Shown here: one piece after another, positions 1 to 11,363 of the stretch
Numbering within the stretch: the first letter of the stretch is position 1
Layout: the number at the start of each line of letters is the position of its first letter
Assembly (NCBI GenBank): GCA_950295325.1
Contig: OX485808.1
Span: 15,212,527 to 15,272,526, forward strand
Length of the DNA stretch: 60,000 nt
Source of the DNA: Polytrichum commune
Taxonomy: Eukaryota > Streptophyta > Polytrichopsida > Polytrichales > Polytrichaceae
Direction: 5' to 3'
The notes under the pieces: model-generated
What the model was told of the DNA's origin: nothing
Databases searched by the model: none
The model's input: the letters and a program-made list of their open reading frames with translations, nothing else
Made by a program: the position numbers and the translations under genes

Positions 1-424
1 CATTAGACCATGTGCTCAAAATTTGTTGACCATTCTAGACGCAAGAGTCAACATATTTGGGGGGATCTATATGATTATTTAATAACTCCTAGAATCTTCA
101 CTTTGACAATAAATAGGATATTTATCCAAACTCCAGAAATCATGAGGAAAGTGGCTACGGCCACGGTTGGGATCTGCTAATCACCTCGCACTAACTGCAT
201 GTTTTGTATCCTACAAGAAGTGGGTGTTAGAGAGAAAAGTATCCGTTTAAAGACCTGCTTACCTTATCAACGTCAAGACATGCAACAAAAATGCTGAGAC
301 ATGGACCAGATGCTTCCAGAACATCTTAGAAAATTACCCAGAATTACCCAGAATCTTTTGTGTCTCTTATAAGTGGAGAACATAACCTCCCTTGAATGAA
401 AAAAATAAAAAAAGTAAAAAAATA

Positions 425-605
425 CTGCACTAAACATGTGATTTAGTGATCATCAACCGGCGTTGATTGCCTTGCAATCAATCACTGGGTGGCAACTAGA
501 CAGGTGTCATATGACACTTGATGCTACATGACAAGTCACAAAGACCACTTTAACTAACATGGCACACCAATTCTAATGCCACCCTAAATCAGATGTTTAC
601 TGTGG
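425..605. mobile_element. Small MITE, family M2, in the pirin intron
   Basis: The left end CTGCACTAAACATGTGATTT pairs with the right end, read on the other strand as CCACAGTAAACATCTGATTT. Related copies lie near 28176-28383, 36712-36905 and 44596-44797 and share the inner phrases ATTGGGTGG, GTGTCATATGACA and TACATGACA. There is no coding capacity. The target-site duplication is not clear. Confidence 0.6.
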
Positions 606-679
606 CTGTTAAATGAATCATGGCAGATAAGGCTACAACAACACATGGATTTGAATGTGGATGTAGGCATTGTCATTAC

Positions 680-2542
680 CTGTCTTTGTGAGTGAGTTTC
701 CCTTCCACAACGTAGGTGAAAATTTCCATGTCACGGTGCGGGTGGGTGCCGAACCCTGACTTTGGCTGTATACATCACAGACAGGATAATAAAAGTTACT
801 TTTAACAATCAACTAGGCCAGTTTCCAAAATTATTTATTTAAGGAGTTTGTAATGTGATGGACATGGAGATTGATAACAGAAAAACCTAATTTTTTTTGC
901 AACCCTACAAATTGTTGTCAAAAAAGTTCACAGATATTTTCTCTGAACACCCTCAGGAAACAGAATGCTTGGTGACTAAGCACTCCCTTTTTCAATTTAA
1001 TTGCAATTGCTGTAGTTAGGGTTTGTTGATTTTATGTGACGTACCTTGACAAGATCATCGTTTAGAACACGGAGTACTCCGAATTCTGCATTCTGAGGGT
1101 TGTAGTACTCTGCAAAACTGCATAAGCATAAAGAAAGTCAGAAAACTTGATCATATTTTTACTCTCATTGGGCAACCCAGATATTCCTGAAAATTTCGCA
1201 TTTCTGAAGATTTTGGTTTCTACTGATTGCAATGCATCATCCACCCTGCCAAGTTACAAAAATAAGTAGACCCCATCTGAATTCCACAACACTTAGTCTC
1301 GATTCACTTCGTCCAATTGTTGTTGCTTTTTGAGAAACAACAAAAATAAAATCTGTAAACCTGTCCATGGCTGACTCCATACCTGAAATGAAATCGACTC
1401 TCCAGCCACCATGTGGGTGTGGATACGTGCAAATTCTTCTCTGGAATATGCCTCATAATCCTGCAATCAACGAGCACAAGGAGAATGCGTGTCAAAAAAT
1501 TGAGTGCTTCCGTTAATACGAAAATCAAGTGCTTCACAACATTATGCAAGCTCAGTCACGTCCATTGAAGGTCGAATTCCTCAAATTCTCTGTACAAACG
1601 CTCCGCCATAGTTCTAGAACAATTTTCCCCATCCAGCGACTGCGAAGATTTTAGTTCCTCAAATAGAGAGAGGGGAAACAACAGGGGGAGATTTTCAGGT
1701 TTCATTGCTTCATTGAATCATGCAAGCTCAGTCGCGTCCATTTTGAGGTTGGATTCCTCAAATTCTCTGTATGAACACTCCACCCCATTCCTAAAACAAC
1801 TCCTCCTATATCCTCTCATTGGGTTAGCCTACAAATTACTGATTCAGCACCTCCGAAGAATTTAAATTCCTTGAAGAGGCAGAGGAAACAACAGGCAACA
1901 CTTTCTTGGGTCCGATGCTTCATGAAATCACGCAAGTCCATTTGAGGTTGGATTCCTCAAGTCCTCTGTACAAACACTCCACCATAGTCCTAAAAACAAT
2001 TCCTCATAAATCCTCTCATTGAGTTAACCTACAAATTACTGATTTAACGACTGCACAGATTGCAATTCCGAAGAGAGAGGGGGGGGATTCAATTCAGCTC
2101 CACGGTTCGGCAGGATTTCAAAGAAGCAACTCGAGAACAGAAGCAAATTAAATCATAAATCTTACTGTGGGAATCGCTGCATAGAAACAGACTGTTTCTC
2201 TACTGTAACTCCTCCCTTTACAGGCTGTTCCGAGAACTTGGAGTACATGAAGAGAGGGTACAACACACAAAACAACATTAGCAACAAGTGAGACAACTTG
2301 ATCTGGCTCAGAGAAGAGGCACACATTTTGATGTTTTGATCCTCCGCCTGCTTCAAAGCAGCACCAGTAGTGAAACCCTCTCGATTCACGGCCCCCCGAA
2401 CTACAAGCACCGGTTTACTAACCCCTGAACCTGTCGAAAACCCTTGCAAAACCCTTCCAAGCCTGAAATCTCTTGTGCTCCCTTTGCTACTGAGAAGACC
2501 GGGCGCAAGAATGACACTTCGAATCACACTTCGTTGAAGCAT
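680..2542 (-). CDS. Pirin-family (YhhW-type cupin) protein, 5' part; runs off the left edge
   Basis: Four exons join in phase on the minus strand: 2542-2166, 1460-1383, 1117-1045 and 765-680, each bounded by AG/GT. The joined frame gives an N-terminal extension of about 125 residues, then a pirin core with the segments [26 protein letters not shown] and [20 protein letters not shown]. This order is the one seen in YhhW-like pirins. The HPH pair corresponds to the first metal ligands of the cupin fold. The remaining exons, with the second ligand pair, must lie left of base 1. Family knowledge: pirins are Fe-binding cupins, some with quercetinase activity; the substrate here is unknown. The extension starts with a basic, Ser-rich stretch and has a hydrophobic run at residues about 83-101 ([18 protein letters not shown]), so an organelle-targeted or membrane-anchored protein is possible. 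The start at 2542 is the only ATG in that frame. The final intron seen holds a MITE (425-605). Confidence 0.8.
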
Positions 2543-3004
2543 GTGAACGGCGGTCGCGGATACTTATACTCGAATGCTTCCGAGTTGCAAGTTGCAGATT
2601 TCTTCTACAGAGCTCTGTATGGTTCCAGAATGGAGCAGCAGCCATGTTAGAGCAGAAGAAGGAGATGATTGAGGCAATGAGAACAGCTTCGAACGCAGCT
2701 TCTGCGTCTCTTGGTTGATTCAAGCGGGAGTGGTATCATTCTATTCGTGTTTATAATAAGTTACCGAGCTTATTTGTTACTTGTTGGGCAGTGGAGTGAG
2801 GAATTCTTTATGGGTTTCGACGAATGGATTGCACCGACGGCAGGAGAGGGTGCGTGGAGTTGGGATGGTGTTTGTTTTGGAATTTGGAAGCTGCGGCCGA
2901 GCCTTCCTTGGAGCTGGATTCGAGTGAAGTCTGGCTCCGCTCCTCCGCTCCTCCGCTCCTCCGCTTCTTGTGCGGCTGGGCACACTAATAAATGTTATTG
3001 TCTT
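2543..3004. other. Upstream region of the pirin gene
   Basis: Leader and promoter-side DNA for the minus-strand pirin gene. It contains a short direct repeat of CTCCGCTC/CTCCGCTT near 2935-2968 and is more GC-rich than its surroundings (2800-2990), as is common around plant transcription starts. Small open frames occur on both strands, but none resembles a known protein. Confidence 0.35.
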
Positions 3005-3298
3005 TAGTGTCATCTGGGTATTTTATGTTACTGTGGTAATTTTTTCAATGACACTTCTTATGAATAAGTTTCCAAATACTGTCATGGATGGTTGAAATTT
3101 GGATGAAATTTATGCCATTTTGAAACAAAATTTTGATATATTCTGCATCCTAGTAATTCTAGAATGAAACAGTGTCATGGATGATTGAGATTTGGATGAA
3201 AAAATCAATTATTATGTTGCAACATTGTAAATCTAGAATGCCCAAAAAAATTTGCAAGGAATTTCAACTACACTAAATATGATATTTTGTGTTTGATT
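3005..3298 (-). mobile_element. MITE family M1 copy, inverted
   Basis: Reads backwards as a diverged copy of the element at 26667-27042. Shared phrases include CTACACTAAATATGATAT at the right edge, CATCCATGACA-type segments and AAGAAGTGTCAT. It is noncoding and sits just upstream of the pirin gene. Confidence 0.55.
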
Positions 3299-3493
3299 AT
3301 ATTTAGTGTTGTTACCACCCTATCTTGTTCAACACTAATTTTCAATTCTTTGATAATTAGTGTTAGACATAAATGCGCCACCGCCTTCCCTACCGCCACT
3401 TACCTTCTCTTTTTATCATTGTTAATTTTTTTTTCATATATTTACTAACACTAAATTCGTGCATGTAACTTTCACATATTACCATAGTTGATA

Positions 3494-4030
3494 CCCGAGT
3501 ACGCAACTCCCGTATTATATGGTCCTGATTATAATCACTTATAATGCGTTTTAGTCCAATATTGAGTGATACAATTTGTTTTAATGTAGGAAACCCTTGT
3601 AGCCCTTCTAACAAGGAATCCAAAAATGTAATTATATATAGGAAATGAATAAATTTTGAAGCATATAATTGCATTAAAAACCTAATTATATGATTTTTTT
3701 AATACATGTACCATAGGTCAAACTACCCAACTTTTTGGACTTTTTAATAAAATTTTAACATTGTGAATGAATTATAATTTTAATGGGAGGCAACTATTCG
3801 TGGCTTATAATTTTAATGGGAGGCTTAATAAATATGCAACCCAACTTTTTTTTCATCTCATTTATTTAATTTGGTCTTTACCCAACTTTTTTTTCATCTC
3901 ATTTTATTTAATTTGGTCTTCACCCAACTTTTTGATCATTTTAATTTGATATAATTTTTACAAAAGCCGTCCTCTAAGCCGTTTTAAGTACGATGCCCCC
4001 TGCGTATAATATGGGAGTTGCGTACCCGGG
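3494..4030. mobile_element. hAT-like MITE with 8-bp target-site duplication
   Basis: Terminal inverted repeats of 28 bp agree at 25 positions: left CCCGAGTACGCAACTCCC, right end read in reverse CCCGGGTACGCAACTCCC. The element is flanked on both sides by AGTTGATA (3486-3493 and 4031-4038), an 8-bp duplication typical of hAT elements. The inside holds two short tandem repeats: ATAATTTTAATGGGAGGC twice (about 3773-3823) and a roughly 43-bp ACCCAAC...TTTGGTCTT unit twice (about 3838-3930). No transposase is present, so it is non-autonomous. It lies inside another decayed repeat rich in TTTAGTGT (about 3300-4146). Confidence 0.85.
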
Positions 4031-4039
4031 AGTTGATAT

Positions 4040-4146
4040 TTAGTGTTGAGTTTATATTTGATGTTACTTACTTTCATAGGATTAGTGATATTTAGTGTAT
4101 GCATTCATATTTAGTGTATCAAACACTAAATATCATATTTAGTGTA
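4040..4146. repeat. Cluster of TTTAGTGT/ACACTAAA palindromes
   Basis: Repeated TATTTAGTGTA motifs end in the palindrome ACACTAAATATCATATTTAGTGT around 4117-4139 (quoted in part: ACACTAAATAT then ATTTAGTGT). This is the right end of the decayed MITE into which the hAT-like element at 3494-4030 inserted. Confidence 0.5.
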
Positions 4147-4565
4147 CTGTTAGGGTTTGCATTGACCCCAATCTCACTATACAATTTATCGAATTCACAT
4201 ACTGCAATGACAAATTCTCACCAGAAACACTCGAAGCAAAAAATAACAAATATAGACCATTAATCGCTAGCATTGTTGCTAGAGGATGGAAAGTCGATCC
4301 CCTTATTATCATCACTGCAGGCGCCAGAGCCACTACACACATTCCATCAATGAAATCACTTGAAAATAATTTCAAAATACCTACGCCTACCATTAAAAAT
4401 ACCTTTAAAAACATCAACACTATCGCTATAAAATATGCTATGTCTATCCTCCTCCACAAAAGAAGAATAGAGAACCACCAACCGCTACCCCAAACACTAG
4501 ACCCCCCCATAGTCAAAGTTAAACAAATACTAAAACCAAAGCTACTTCATTCAAGTAATCAATAA
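4147..4565 (+). pseudogene. Non-LTR retrotransposon (LINE) ORF2 C-terminal relic
   Basis: The plus strand reads through segments such as IEFTYCNDKF, KYRPLI, GWKVDPL and NTIAIKYAM. They line up with the second copy at 34610-35208 (IKFTYCHDRF, KYDPLM, GWKTNPL, NAIKYLTYL). The pattern TYCHD-x-F, a KY-PL motif, GW-V and a closing hydrophobic helix resembles the region after the reverse transcriptase in plant and protist non-LTR elements. The catalytic domain is missing, so this is a 5'-truncated, inactive copy. The family assignment is from memory of the motif order and is moderate. Confidence 0.5.
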
Positions 4566-4800
4566 TGAACTAGGGACCCGGTGACCAAACCCATATTAAT
4601 GATACCTAAAACACTAACCATTTTGGTCCCTGTTACTGGTTACTTGTGACTATAGTGTCTACTCTCGAAAGAGGGGAGTAGATCTTTACTTCCATACCTT
4701 TGTCCTGTGGGCATCGGATTGGGGGTGGATCGAACATACACTTAATTCACGTCGGTCTCCTCCGGAGATCGAAGTTTTTCTCTCTTTTTTTCTCTCTCTA
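4566..4800 (+). repeat. Probable LINE 3' tail
   Basis: Follows the LINE relic. It holds a hairpin-like CTACTCTCGAAAGAGGGGAG near 4660, similar to the tail of the 5S-derived sequence near 24105 (CACCTTCGAAAGGGGGTAG), and it ends in a pyrimidine-rich stretch. I read it as the retrotransposon's 3' untranslated end. Confidence 0.35.
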
Positions 4801-5211
4801 CTCCCTCCATTTCAAAATAAAAATTACGTTTGGACATAAACTGCGTTACGAAATAAAAGTTACATTTGGTGAAATTTCTCTCAAACTTCGCCAAACAAAC
4901 TAGAATGTTTCCAGAAACAATGTAAATGTTGTTGTTGATGAACTACCAAGTCAAATAACAGTTTACACTTGTTTAACAATTGATATTTGGACTCAACGGC
5001 GTCGATGCACATCAACGCGGTTTTATGTGTGAGATCAATTGGTGTCAATCGTCAATGGCGATGAACGGGTGTTACTATGGACACCCCTAGCTCGTCGGAA
5101 AGCACTTAGTGAGAACTATGCAACGCACGCAATTTTGTGCTAAAAATGCGAAAAATGACCTTAAGCCCACGGATTTTCTAAAACGTAACTTTTATTTTGA
5201 AACGGAGGGAG
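4801..5211. mobile_element. Stowaway-type MITE (Tc1/mariner group)
   Basis: Classic ends CTCCCTCCATTTCAAAATA and TATTTTGAAACGGAGGGAG form an inverted repeat of about 31 bp with 28 matches. Both sides carry the TA target duplication (4799-4800 and 5212-5213). There is no coding capacity. This end sequence is widespread in plant Stowaway elements. Confidence 0.92.
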
Positions 5212-5213
5212 TA

Positions 5214-7769
5214 CATAAACCCTACTTCTTCTTTTTTAATAAATGAAGAAGTTATTGGTTTTCTTTGGACTCAGAACCAAGTCATACCTACTTGTGTAAA
5301 AATGGTTTGTCTCAAAACAACTTGTGAAAAAAACACTAAACCAATGAATGGGGAGAACCGACTGCTTAGTTACAGATAAACCACTTGAATTTTGAGAAAT
5401 AACCGGTTGAAGTTCAGGAGAATTGTTGATTGTTTAAAAGGAATCTATGGAATATACCTCAAATTAATCAAGAGAAACCGAAAGATCACAATATACAGTT
5501 CACAACCTTTAACCTGTTGGAGTTGGAAACATGAGGATCTTGACTTATTATGCCCAGAAACCTCCTCGGGCACTGCACTAGGTTTATTTATTGACCAAAA
5601 TAATTTAAACCAGAGTATGCGATTAGGGTTTTAAACAACTTCAACTTCTATCAAACAACTTCTATCAAACAACTTCTAAGGTGTTTGTAGAGTGCACAAT
5701 TTGATGTGGTAATCTCAAAGGGACTTCTTCTTTTCAATCGGCACCACTCATTCCTAACACTAAGAAACTATAGAGGGCTTGTATTGAGAGCTTCCGACAC
5801 TTTGACACTATGGGCTCCCACAACCCTAGATCTTATGGCGGCATTGATTTTATAGCATCAAGAAATTTAGGGGTCACCTTCATTAATTTCCCACATACAC
5901 TATGAGCCCACCCTCACTAAGTGGGATAATCATTGCAATGCATCCTCAAGCTTCAATTTGTGTGGGTCTTTGGCCATACATAGACCACATCATGACCACC
6001 CTAAACCCTAAACCTCAGAATCTCCCTTAAGGCGACTTCAAGAAATTGGCGGCCGGGAGTAAACAAGGTTGAAAGCAATGAAATTCATAGCCAATTGTTG
6101 GACCCAATATGACATCCTAAAATAAATGTATGGGTGTGCTAACCGATCAATGGATGGGGTCCATCCAAAAAAAAAAGGTCTTGGAATCGGGATCCCTAGC
6201 GGAATTGGACGCTTCTACCTTATGTTAGTGACATGAAGTAGATTTTCTTTCAAATTACATGCCCCTATATTAGGGTAGACAAACCCATTTCCAGTAACCA
6301 TAAGCAATTTTGCATAAGTGTAGTACAAGTGTGATACTAGAGTGAATTTTCACAAGTCCAACAACTGATACCACAACATTTAACCAAAATATCATAATTT
6401 ATTTCCCAATTTTGAAATTATTGTAGATTTTCATAGGCAAGATTCACTCCCAACCCACATTCATATAGGTTGAACTATTTCCGACAATTACGAGACAAAA
6501 CTCGAGTACAATCAATGCCCTTTTCAAGGAACCCAAATCCGTAGCCTTTTAACTTACTTGTTCCATCACATCAATGTGATGACAACATGTGTGAAACTTC
6601 ACAACGTTTTCTCTCTCATTAGAAAATGATAGCTACATATGTGGAACTTCACGGCTTTAGAGGACTCTATGTATTAAGATTGGGGGGTCTTGGAAACGGA
6701 TTTGTTTGTCTACTATAGTTGGTAATTGAAAGCCTCCCTATACTACTCTCATGGTAGACACGTTCATCACAACTAACCACATATGCTCCCAACCACAAAA
6801 TCCATTATGCCTTGCACCATATTATGTGACTAAAGAAGGGTCAAATTAGATGTGCTCAATTCATGTACTCTGCATTTAGTTTTGCTCATAACATAATTGC
6901 TAATGCAAAAAAAATATTGGAAAATGTTTCCGGGTTAGGTGAAGGATCATAGTGCTCAAAGTGTCCATCATAGGCACTTCTACCTTAGAGCAATTAAAGA
7001 TGGTTCTAATAGTGGTGCAGTCCAGGCGCTGATTCGTCCAATCATTCACTTTGGATCGTACTTCAAGCCTAGTATGTTCAAACATGACGTTAAATCAATC
7101 AATTCAATGACACACGATTCTATGAACAGGGACAACCAGTAGTTAGTCTACAGATGAACCGGTTGAAGACTTCAGGAAATTTACCATATATTTTAGAGCA
7201 ATTTATAGAATATACCACAATTTAATATTAAAAAAAGCAAAAGATATCAACATGTAACCAGTTGGACTTGGAAACACTTGGATATCGACCGATTATGCCC
7301 AAAAACCTCCCCGGACAATGACACTTTTACAACAAAAAAAGTCAGTCATCCCACTAGATTAGTGTGATCACTTTACTACAAGGTTCAAGTCAATCCTAAC
7401 CTTGCAATTAATGACAAGTTTCAAACAACAGCTGTAGAAGGGTTTTAAGATTGATGGATAGATGTTATCTGCAGAAATTCACAACCTCCTACAGACATTC
7501 ACAACCAACAAACTAATCCTGCTTGATATTTCTCTTCTTGAACGAGCCTATTCCACTACATAGTTTTAAGGAAAACCCTAAGAGAACTGCTCATATGGGT
7601 ATTCATATAGTACAGCTTTACTTCATTTATATAACACATGACCACTTGCATGAAAAGTAAATCACCAGAGACTTGTAGTAGAACAAACCTGCAGATCATG
7701 GTAAGCTTTGCTAGGATATAATTCCATAACGGACTCTCAAGGAGATAAATGTGCAAACAGCGGTGCAGT
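5214..7769. repeat. Gene-poor stretch with two copies of repeat family M5
   Basis: Two diverged repeat copies sit at about 5380-5600 and 7140-7320. Both contain GAACCGGTTGAAG or ACCGGTTGAAG, a GGAATATACC-type segment, AAAGATCA/AAAGATAT, GTTGGA-TTGGAAACA and ATTATGCCCA-AAACCTCC. A third lies at 51655-51830 and an inverted one at 53700-53950. The rest (5640-7130, 7330-7770) shows no gene or bounded element that I can recognise. Confidence 0.45.
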
Positions 7770-9262
7770 TTTGGGACATCTCCTTATTCACACAAGCAAT
7801 AAACAAGTGAGGTTAGTGAATCACGCAAAATGTTTATGAATCATCAGGTAGCATGTAAACAACGTGGACCTTTGTGATCGGAGTTTGATTTCTGATGAGA
7901 AACCCTAATGTATATATCTCGCTACAAGGTGAAATCCCAACATTGTAATAATACGTCTTCACATGAGGTTTGTAGATACTATGGAAGTGCAGCTCCCTAG
8001 CTAAATATGAACAATCAGAGAAAAGCAAGCACAGCGGGAGACAACAAAAAGCTCACAAATGTGCACAACAATTCCTATGAATCAAGTGAAGATCATCCAG
8101 TGAAACATAGCAGTACAACTTTGTGATTCGTAAGTTTTGTCAGAATGCAGGTTGGCTGGTTGAGACCACAAATCTCCAACAACATGCTGCTGAACATCTC
8201 CATATCCATATGAGCAACAAACAAGTGAGGTTAGTCAACCACGCAAAAAATATTGGCGAATCATAAGGTAGCATGTATACAATGTGCACCTTCGTGATCA
8301 ATTTTGATTCTGATCAGAACTCCTGATATATATATACATATATCTTGTTAGAAGGTAAATAAATACATTATATTATTAGGTTCTAGCATGGAGTTCATAG
8401 GTACTAAGTGCACAACAATTCCTACAAATCACATGAGCACCATCTAGTGAAACATACAAGTAAATCTTTGTGATTTGCAAATTTTGTCACCATGCAGATT
8501 GGCTGTTTGAGACCACAAATCTCCAATAGCAAGCAACTGAACATCTCCACATCCATATAAGCAACAAACAAGTAAGGTTAGTCCATCACACAAAATTTTG
8601 GTGAATCGTCAGGTAGCACGTATACAACATGCACCTTTGTATTCAGATTCCCATTTCTAATCAGGAGTCCTAATGTACATATCTTGTTGCAAGGTGAAAA
8701 AACTACATTACAATAATAGGTCTTCACACGAAGTTCATACGTACTATGAATGTGCAGCTCCCTAGCTAAATATGAACAATCAGAGAACAGCAAGCACAAC
8801 AGGAAACTACCAGAAAGCTCTCAAATATGCACAACAAGTTCTACAAATCAAGTGAAGGCCATCTAGTGAAATGAAACATGTAAGCACATGTTTATGATTC
8901 GCAAATTTTGTCACAATGCAGGTTGGCTGGTTGAGACCACAAATCTCCAACAGCTAGCTACTGAACATCTTCTCCACATCCATATGAGCAACAAATAAGT
9001 GAGGTTAGTCAATCATGCAAAGTTGTTGGTGAATCATCAGGTAGCATGCGAACAACTTGCACTTCGTGATCAGATTCTGATTGCTGATCACAAACCCTAA
9101 TGTATATTTCTTGTTACAATGTGAAAACCCATATTATAATAATAGGCCTTCACATGAAGCTAAAGGTACTACAAAGTGCAGCTCCCTAGCTAAATATGAA
9201 CAATCAGACAACAGCAGGCACAGCAGGAGACTACCAAAAAACTCAAATGTGCACAACAATTC
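7770..9262. repeat. Four-copy tandem repeat downstream of the EGY3-like gene
   Basis: A unit of about 420 bp occurs four times. The anchor GCAACAAACAAGTGAGGTTA recurs with small changes near 7795, 8213, 8560 and 8987; spacing is about 420, 347 and 427, so copy 2 carries a deletion. Other shared segments are TGTGCACAACAATTCCTA, GGTTGGCTGGTTGAGACCAC and CTCCCTAGCTAAATATGAAC. The last copy stops about 70 bp from the EGY3-like stop codon, so part may lie in its 3' UTR. Short similar minus-strand frames in copies 1 and 3 follow from the duplication and are not convincing genes. Confidence 0.8.
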
Positions 9263-9332
9263 GTCCGAAGCGCACTGCACCATCTAATTTTGAGAAAAGT
9301 ATTGAGGACAACCTTCTTATCGACAAATTTGG

Positions 9333-11363
9333 TCACGGCAATGGCAAAGGCGATGCTGGAAGGAAAGCACCCACAGCAGCAGCTACCAAACCCAGTCCCA
9401 GAGCTGTACGAATCAAACTCGGCTGTGTAACTTCGTCAATTTGGAACCAGTCGTCCAAAACTGCAGGCGTTGATCCAATCATCCACACAACTGCCAACCA
9501 CGGGCTCTTGAACAATAATACAATTGCAATGCCAACAAATGCGCATGCTGTTATCACATGCTGCACATCTCTCCCAAAAATAGATGTGATGATTCGGCCA
9601 CCGTCCAGAATTCCAAGAGGCAGCAACCCCATAGCTGTGAAATGGAGACCCAAAATGCCTGCAAGAGCAAGTGGACTCACCGCCAAGTTTAGATCTCCAG
9701 ATTCTTCACCACTGAGTGTGGCTATGGAGAGCTGATGAACCAGCCATGTGAAAGTGGTCGAGTAGGAAAAGATCTGATCTGGCACCAAGAGCATCCCCCG
9801 AAAGTCCAACGTGGCTGACGGAATTGACGGTGCCCCAACACTCGCCCATATGAGAGATGAAGCAGCTGCAAACGAAGCTATGGAACTCGATAGAGACAAA
9901 TCAAGTAAGCTTGTTCGATTTGGTAAGCAACCTTTGTAAAGAGTAATGCCCCCGAATGCGCCTTGATGCGGAACCGGTAACAAGAATGGCAACCTGATCA
10001 TGTGTGGTACATTGTACAATAAAGCTGTCGCCTTTCGTGCTAAAAACCCAGTTGCAATAACTCCAACCAATCCAAGTGCAACAACGGCCCGCTGGAAGTA
10101 ATAAACCTCATCAAACCCAACATCCGCATCGGCATATTGTAGACATCCAATAACACAACCTAAGAGTAGAGAGCTTGAGAGAATCAAATCTCCTCTCTCT
10201 GGTAACGAAAAACTTAGAAGCTCGTTTCTGTGAGCAATCAGAACTCCCTGTTGCAACAAAATAGCAACCAACCCTTCGAATTTTGCATCCAAAAGCTTTT
10301 GAATCTCATCTCGTGTGTTGTATGGAGCACTTGTAAATTCCCCCGGGAAGATGAGTCCCTGTCTGCACAGAGCTGCTGTACCAGAAACTTGAAATGAGGT
10401 TTTCTTCATCACCTGCTCGAGCAACTCAGCCTTGTCCAGAGGAAAACTGATTGTCTGTCGGTGCTTGTACTTGTAATACATGGTGTAGAGCAAATCCGCT
10501 TCAGTGTCTAATAGCTCCTCAGAGTTTACAACCCTCCCGTCAAGGCCACAGAACAAAGAGGAGATGTAGAACGAGAGAGCTTGCACATTAACAAGAATAT
10601 TTTCAAGTGATTTCCGAAGCTGAGAATCCTCAGGGAAACTCTTCAAAGGAGTGACTCTCTGTCCCGGTAATCGAGAAGCTCTCGACATAGCTTGGATGGA
10701 GAAAAAGGCACCGTCTCCGAACATCTTCATCAAGTCACCGAGCTCCAGGAGTGCATCGGTGAGGAGGATCACTAGCGCTGGGTAGAAATCATCCAAAGTA
10801 TTAATCTCCAAGGTCTCCGAAGCCTCTGAATCGAGAGGAGGATAGAATGCACCATCGTACCTGCCTTCGTCCATTCGAGCATCAGCATCAAAGGAGAGAG
10901 GAATTATATTAGGAATCTCTGCTTCATCATCCTCCTTCTCCTCCTTCTTTCCAGAAGCTTCTTTCCGTTTCTTCAAGTTTCTCTCGATCAAACTTAATCC
11001 TCCTCCACTCTCTCCTCCTCCTGCAACTTTCTTCCTCTCGCCTTTCTCCAAGATTTGCATCACCGCAGGAGCGACCTCGATCTGCACACTCTCCTTCTGC
11101 TTCTCCGAGACGTCACCTTCTTCTCCGTTCTCTTTATCACTATTCTCGCCATTGCTAACCCTAACACAAGAGGTTCTTCTTCCTCTTCGAATCACCTTCT
11201 GCCAAAATTCTCCTCTGTTTTGCCACGATACACCATGGCTACGGGGAATTGTCCTTCCTTTCCAAGCTTGACATCTAAGCTGCAGAGAAGAATTCAGCAA
11301 TGGAGAGGAGGACAGAGTTCCACAAGAGGCAACCAGCACGCTTGTGTGCGGCGTTAATGCCAT
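9333..11363 (-). CDS. EGY3: EGY3-like chloroplast site-2 protease relative, HExxH missing
   Basis: A single exon of 676 residues. The N-terminus is Ser/Arg-rich and acid-poor for about 75 residues, as expected of a chloroplast transit peptide. A charged linker with DEAEIP and MDEGRYDGAFYPPLD follows, then ALVILLTDALLELGDLMKMFGDGAF. The C-terminal half from residue about 392 holds several membrane segments of the peptidase M50 fold. The third-residue motif GILDGGR (about 584-590) corresponds to the NPDG-type site. The zinc HExxH motif expected near residue 440 reads FLARKATALL and is absent. Known for the family: EGY3 is the EGY member without the zinc site, sits in thylakoids and is linked to heat and oxidative stress signalling in Arabidopsis. 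I infer a non-proteolytic role here. The ATG at 11363 gives the full transit peptide. It reads towards the pirin gene. Confidence 0.9.
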   Translation of the reverse strand: MALTPHTSVLVASCGTLSSSPLLNSSLQLRCQAWKGRTIPRSHGVSWQNRGEFWQKVIRRGRRTSCVRVSNGENSDKENGEEGDVSEKQKESVQIEVAPAVMQILEKGERKKVAGGGESGGGLSLIERNLKKRKEASGKKEEKEDDEAEIPNIIPLSFDADARMDEGRYDGAFYPPLDSEASETLEINTLDDFYPALVILLTDALLELGDLMKMFGDGAFFSIQAMSRASRLPGQRVTPLKSFPEDSQLRKSLENILVNVQALSFYISSLFCGLDGRVVNSEELLDTEADLLYTMYYKYKHRQTISFPLDKAELLEQVMKKTSFQVSGTAALCRQGLIFPGEFTSAPYNTRDEIQKLLDAKFEGLVAILLQQGVLIAHRNELLSFSLPERGDLILSSSLLLGCVIGCLQYADADVGFDEVYYFQRAVVALGLVGVIATGFLARKATALLYNVPHMIRLPFLLPVPHQGAFGGITLYKGCLPNRTSLLDLSLSSSIASFAAASSLIWASVGAPSIPSATLDFRGMLLVPDQIFSYSTTFTWLVHQLSIATLSGEESGDLNLAVSPLALAGILGLHFTAMGLLPLGILDGGRIITSIFGRDVQHVITACAFVGIAIVLLFKSPWLAVVWMIGSTPAVLDDWFQIDEVTQPSLIRTALGLGLVAAAVGAFLPASPLPLP

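Noticed and set aside
1-660. Further pirin exons at the left edge
   Set aside because: I read both strands for the expected next segment and found no match; a large intron running off the window is more likely.
7834-8799. Two similar minus-strand frames (LFSDCSYLARELH...)
   Set aside because: Their likeness comes from the tandem duplication 7770-9262; the other two copies do not keep the frame.
9196-9735. 179-codon plus-strand open frame
   Set aside because: It lies antisense to the EGY3-like coding region and in the adjoining repeat; its length is explained by the codon pattern of the real gene.
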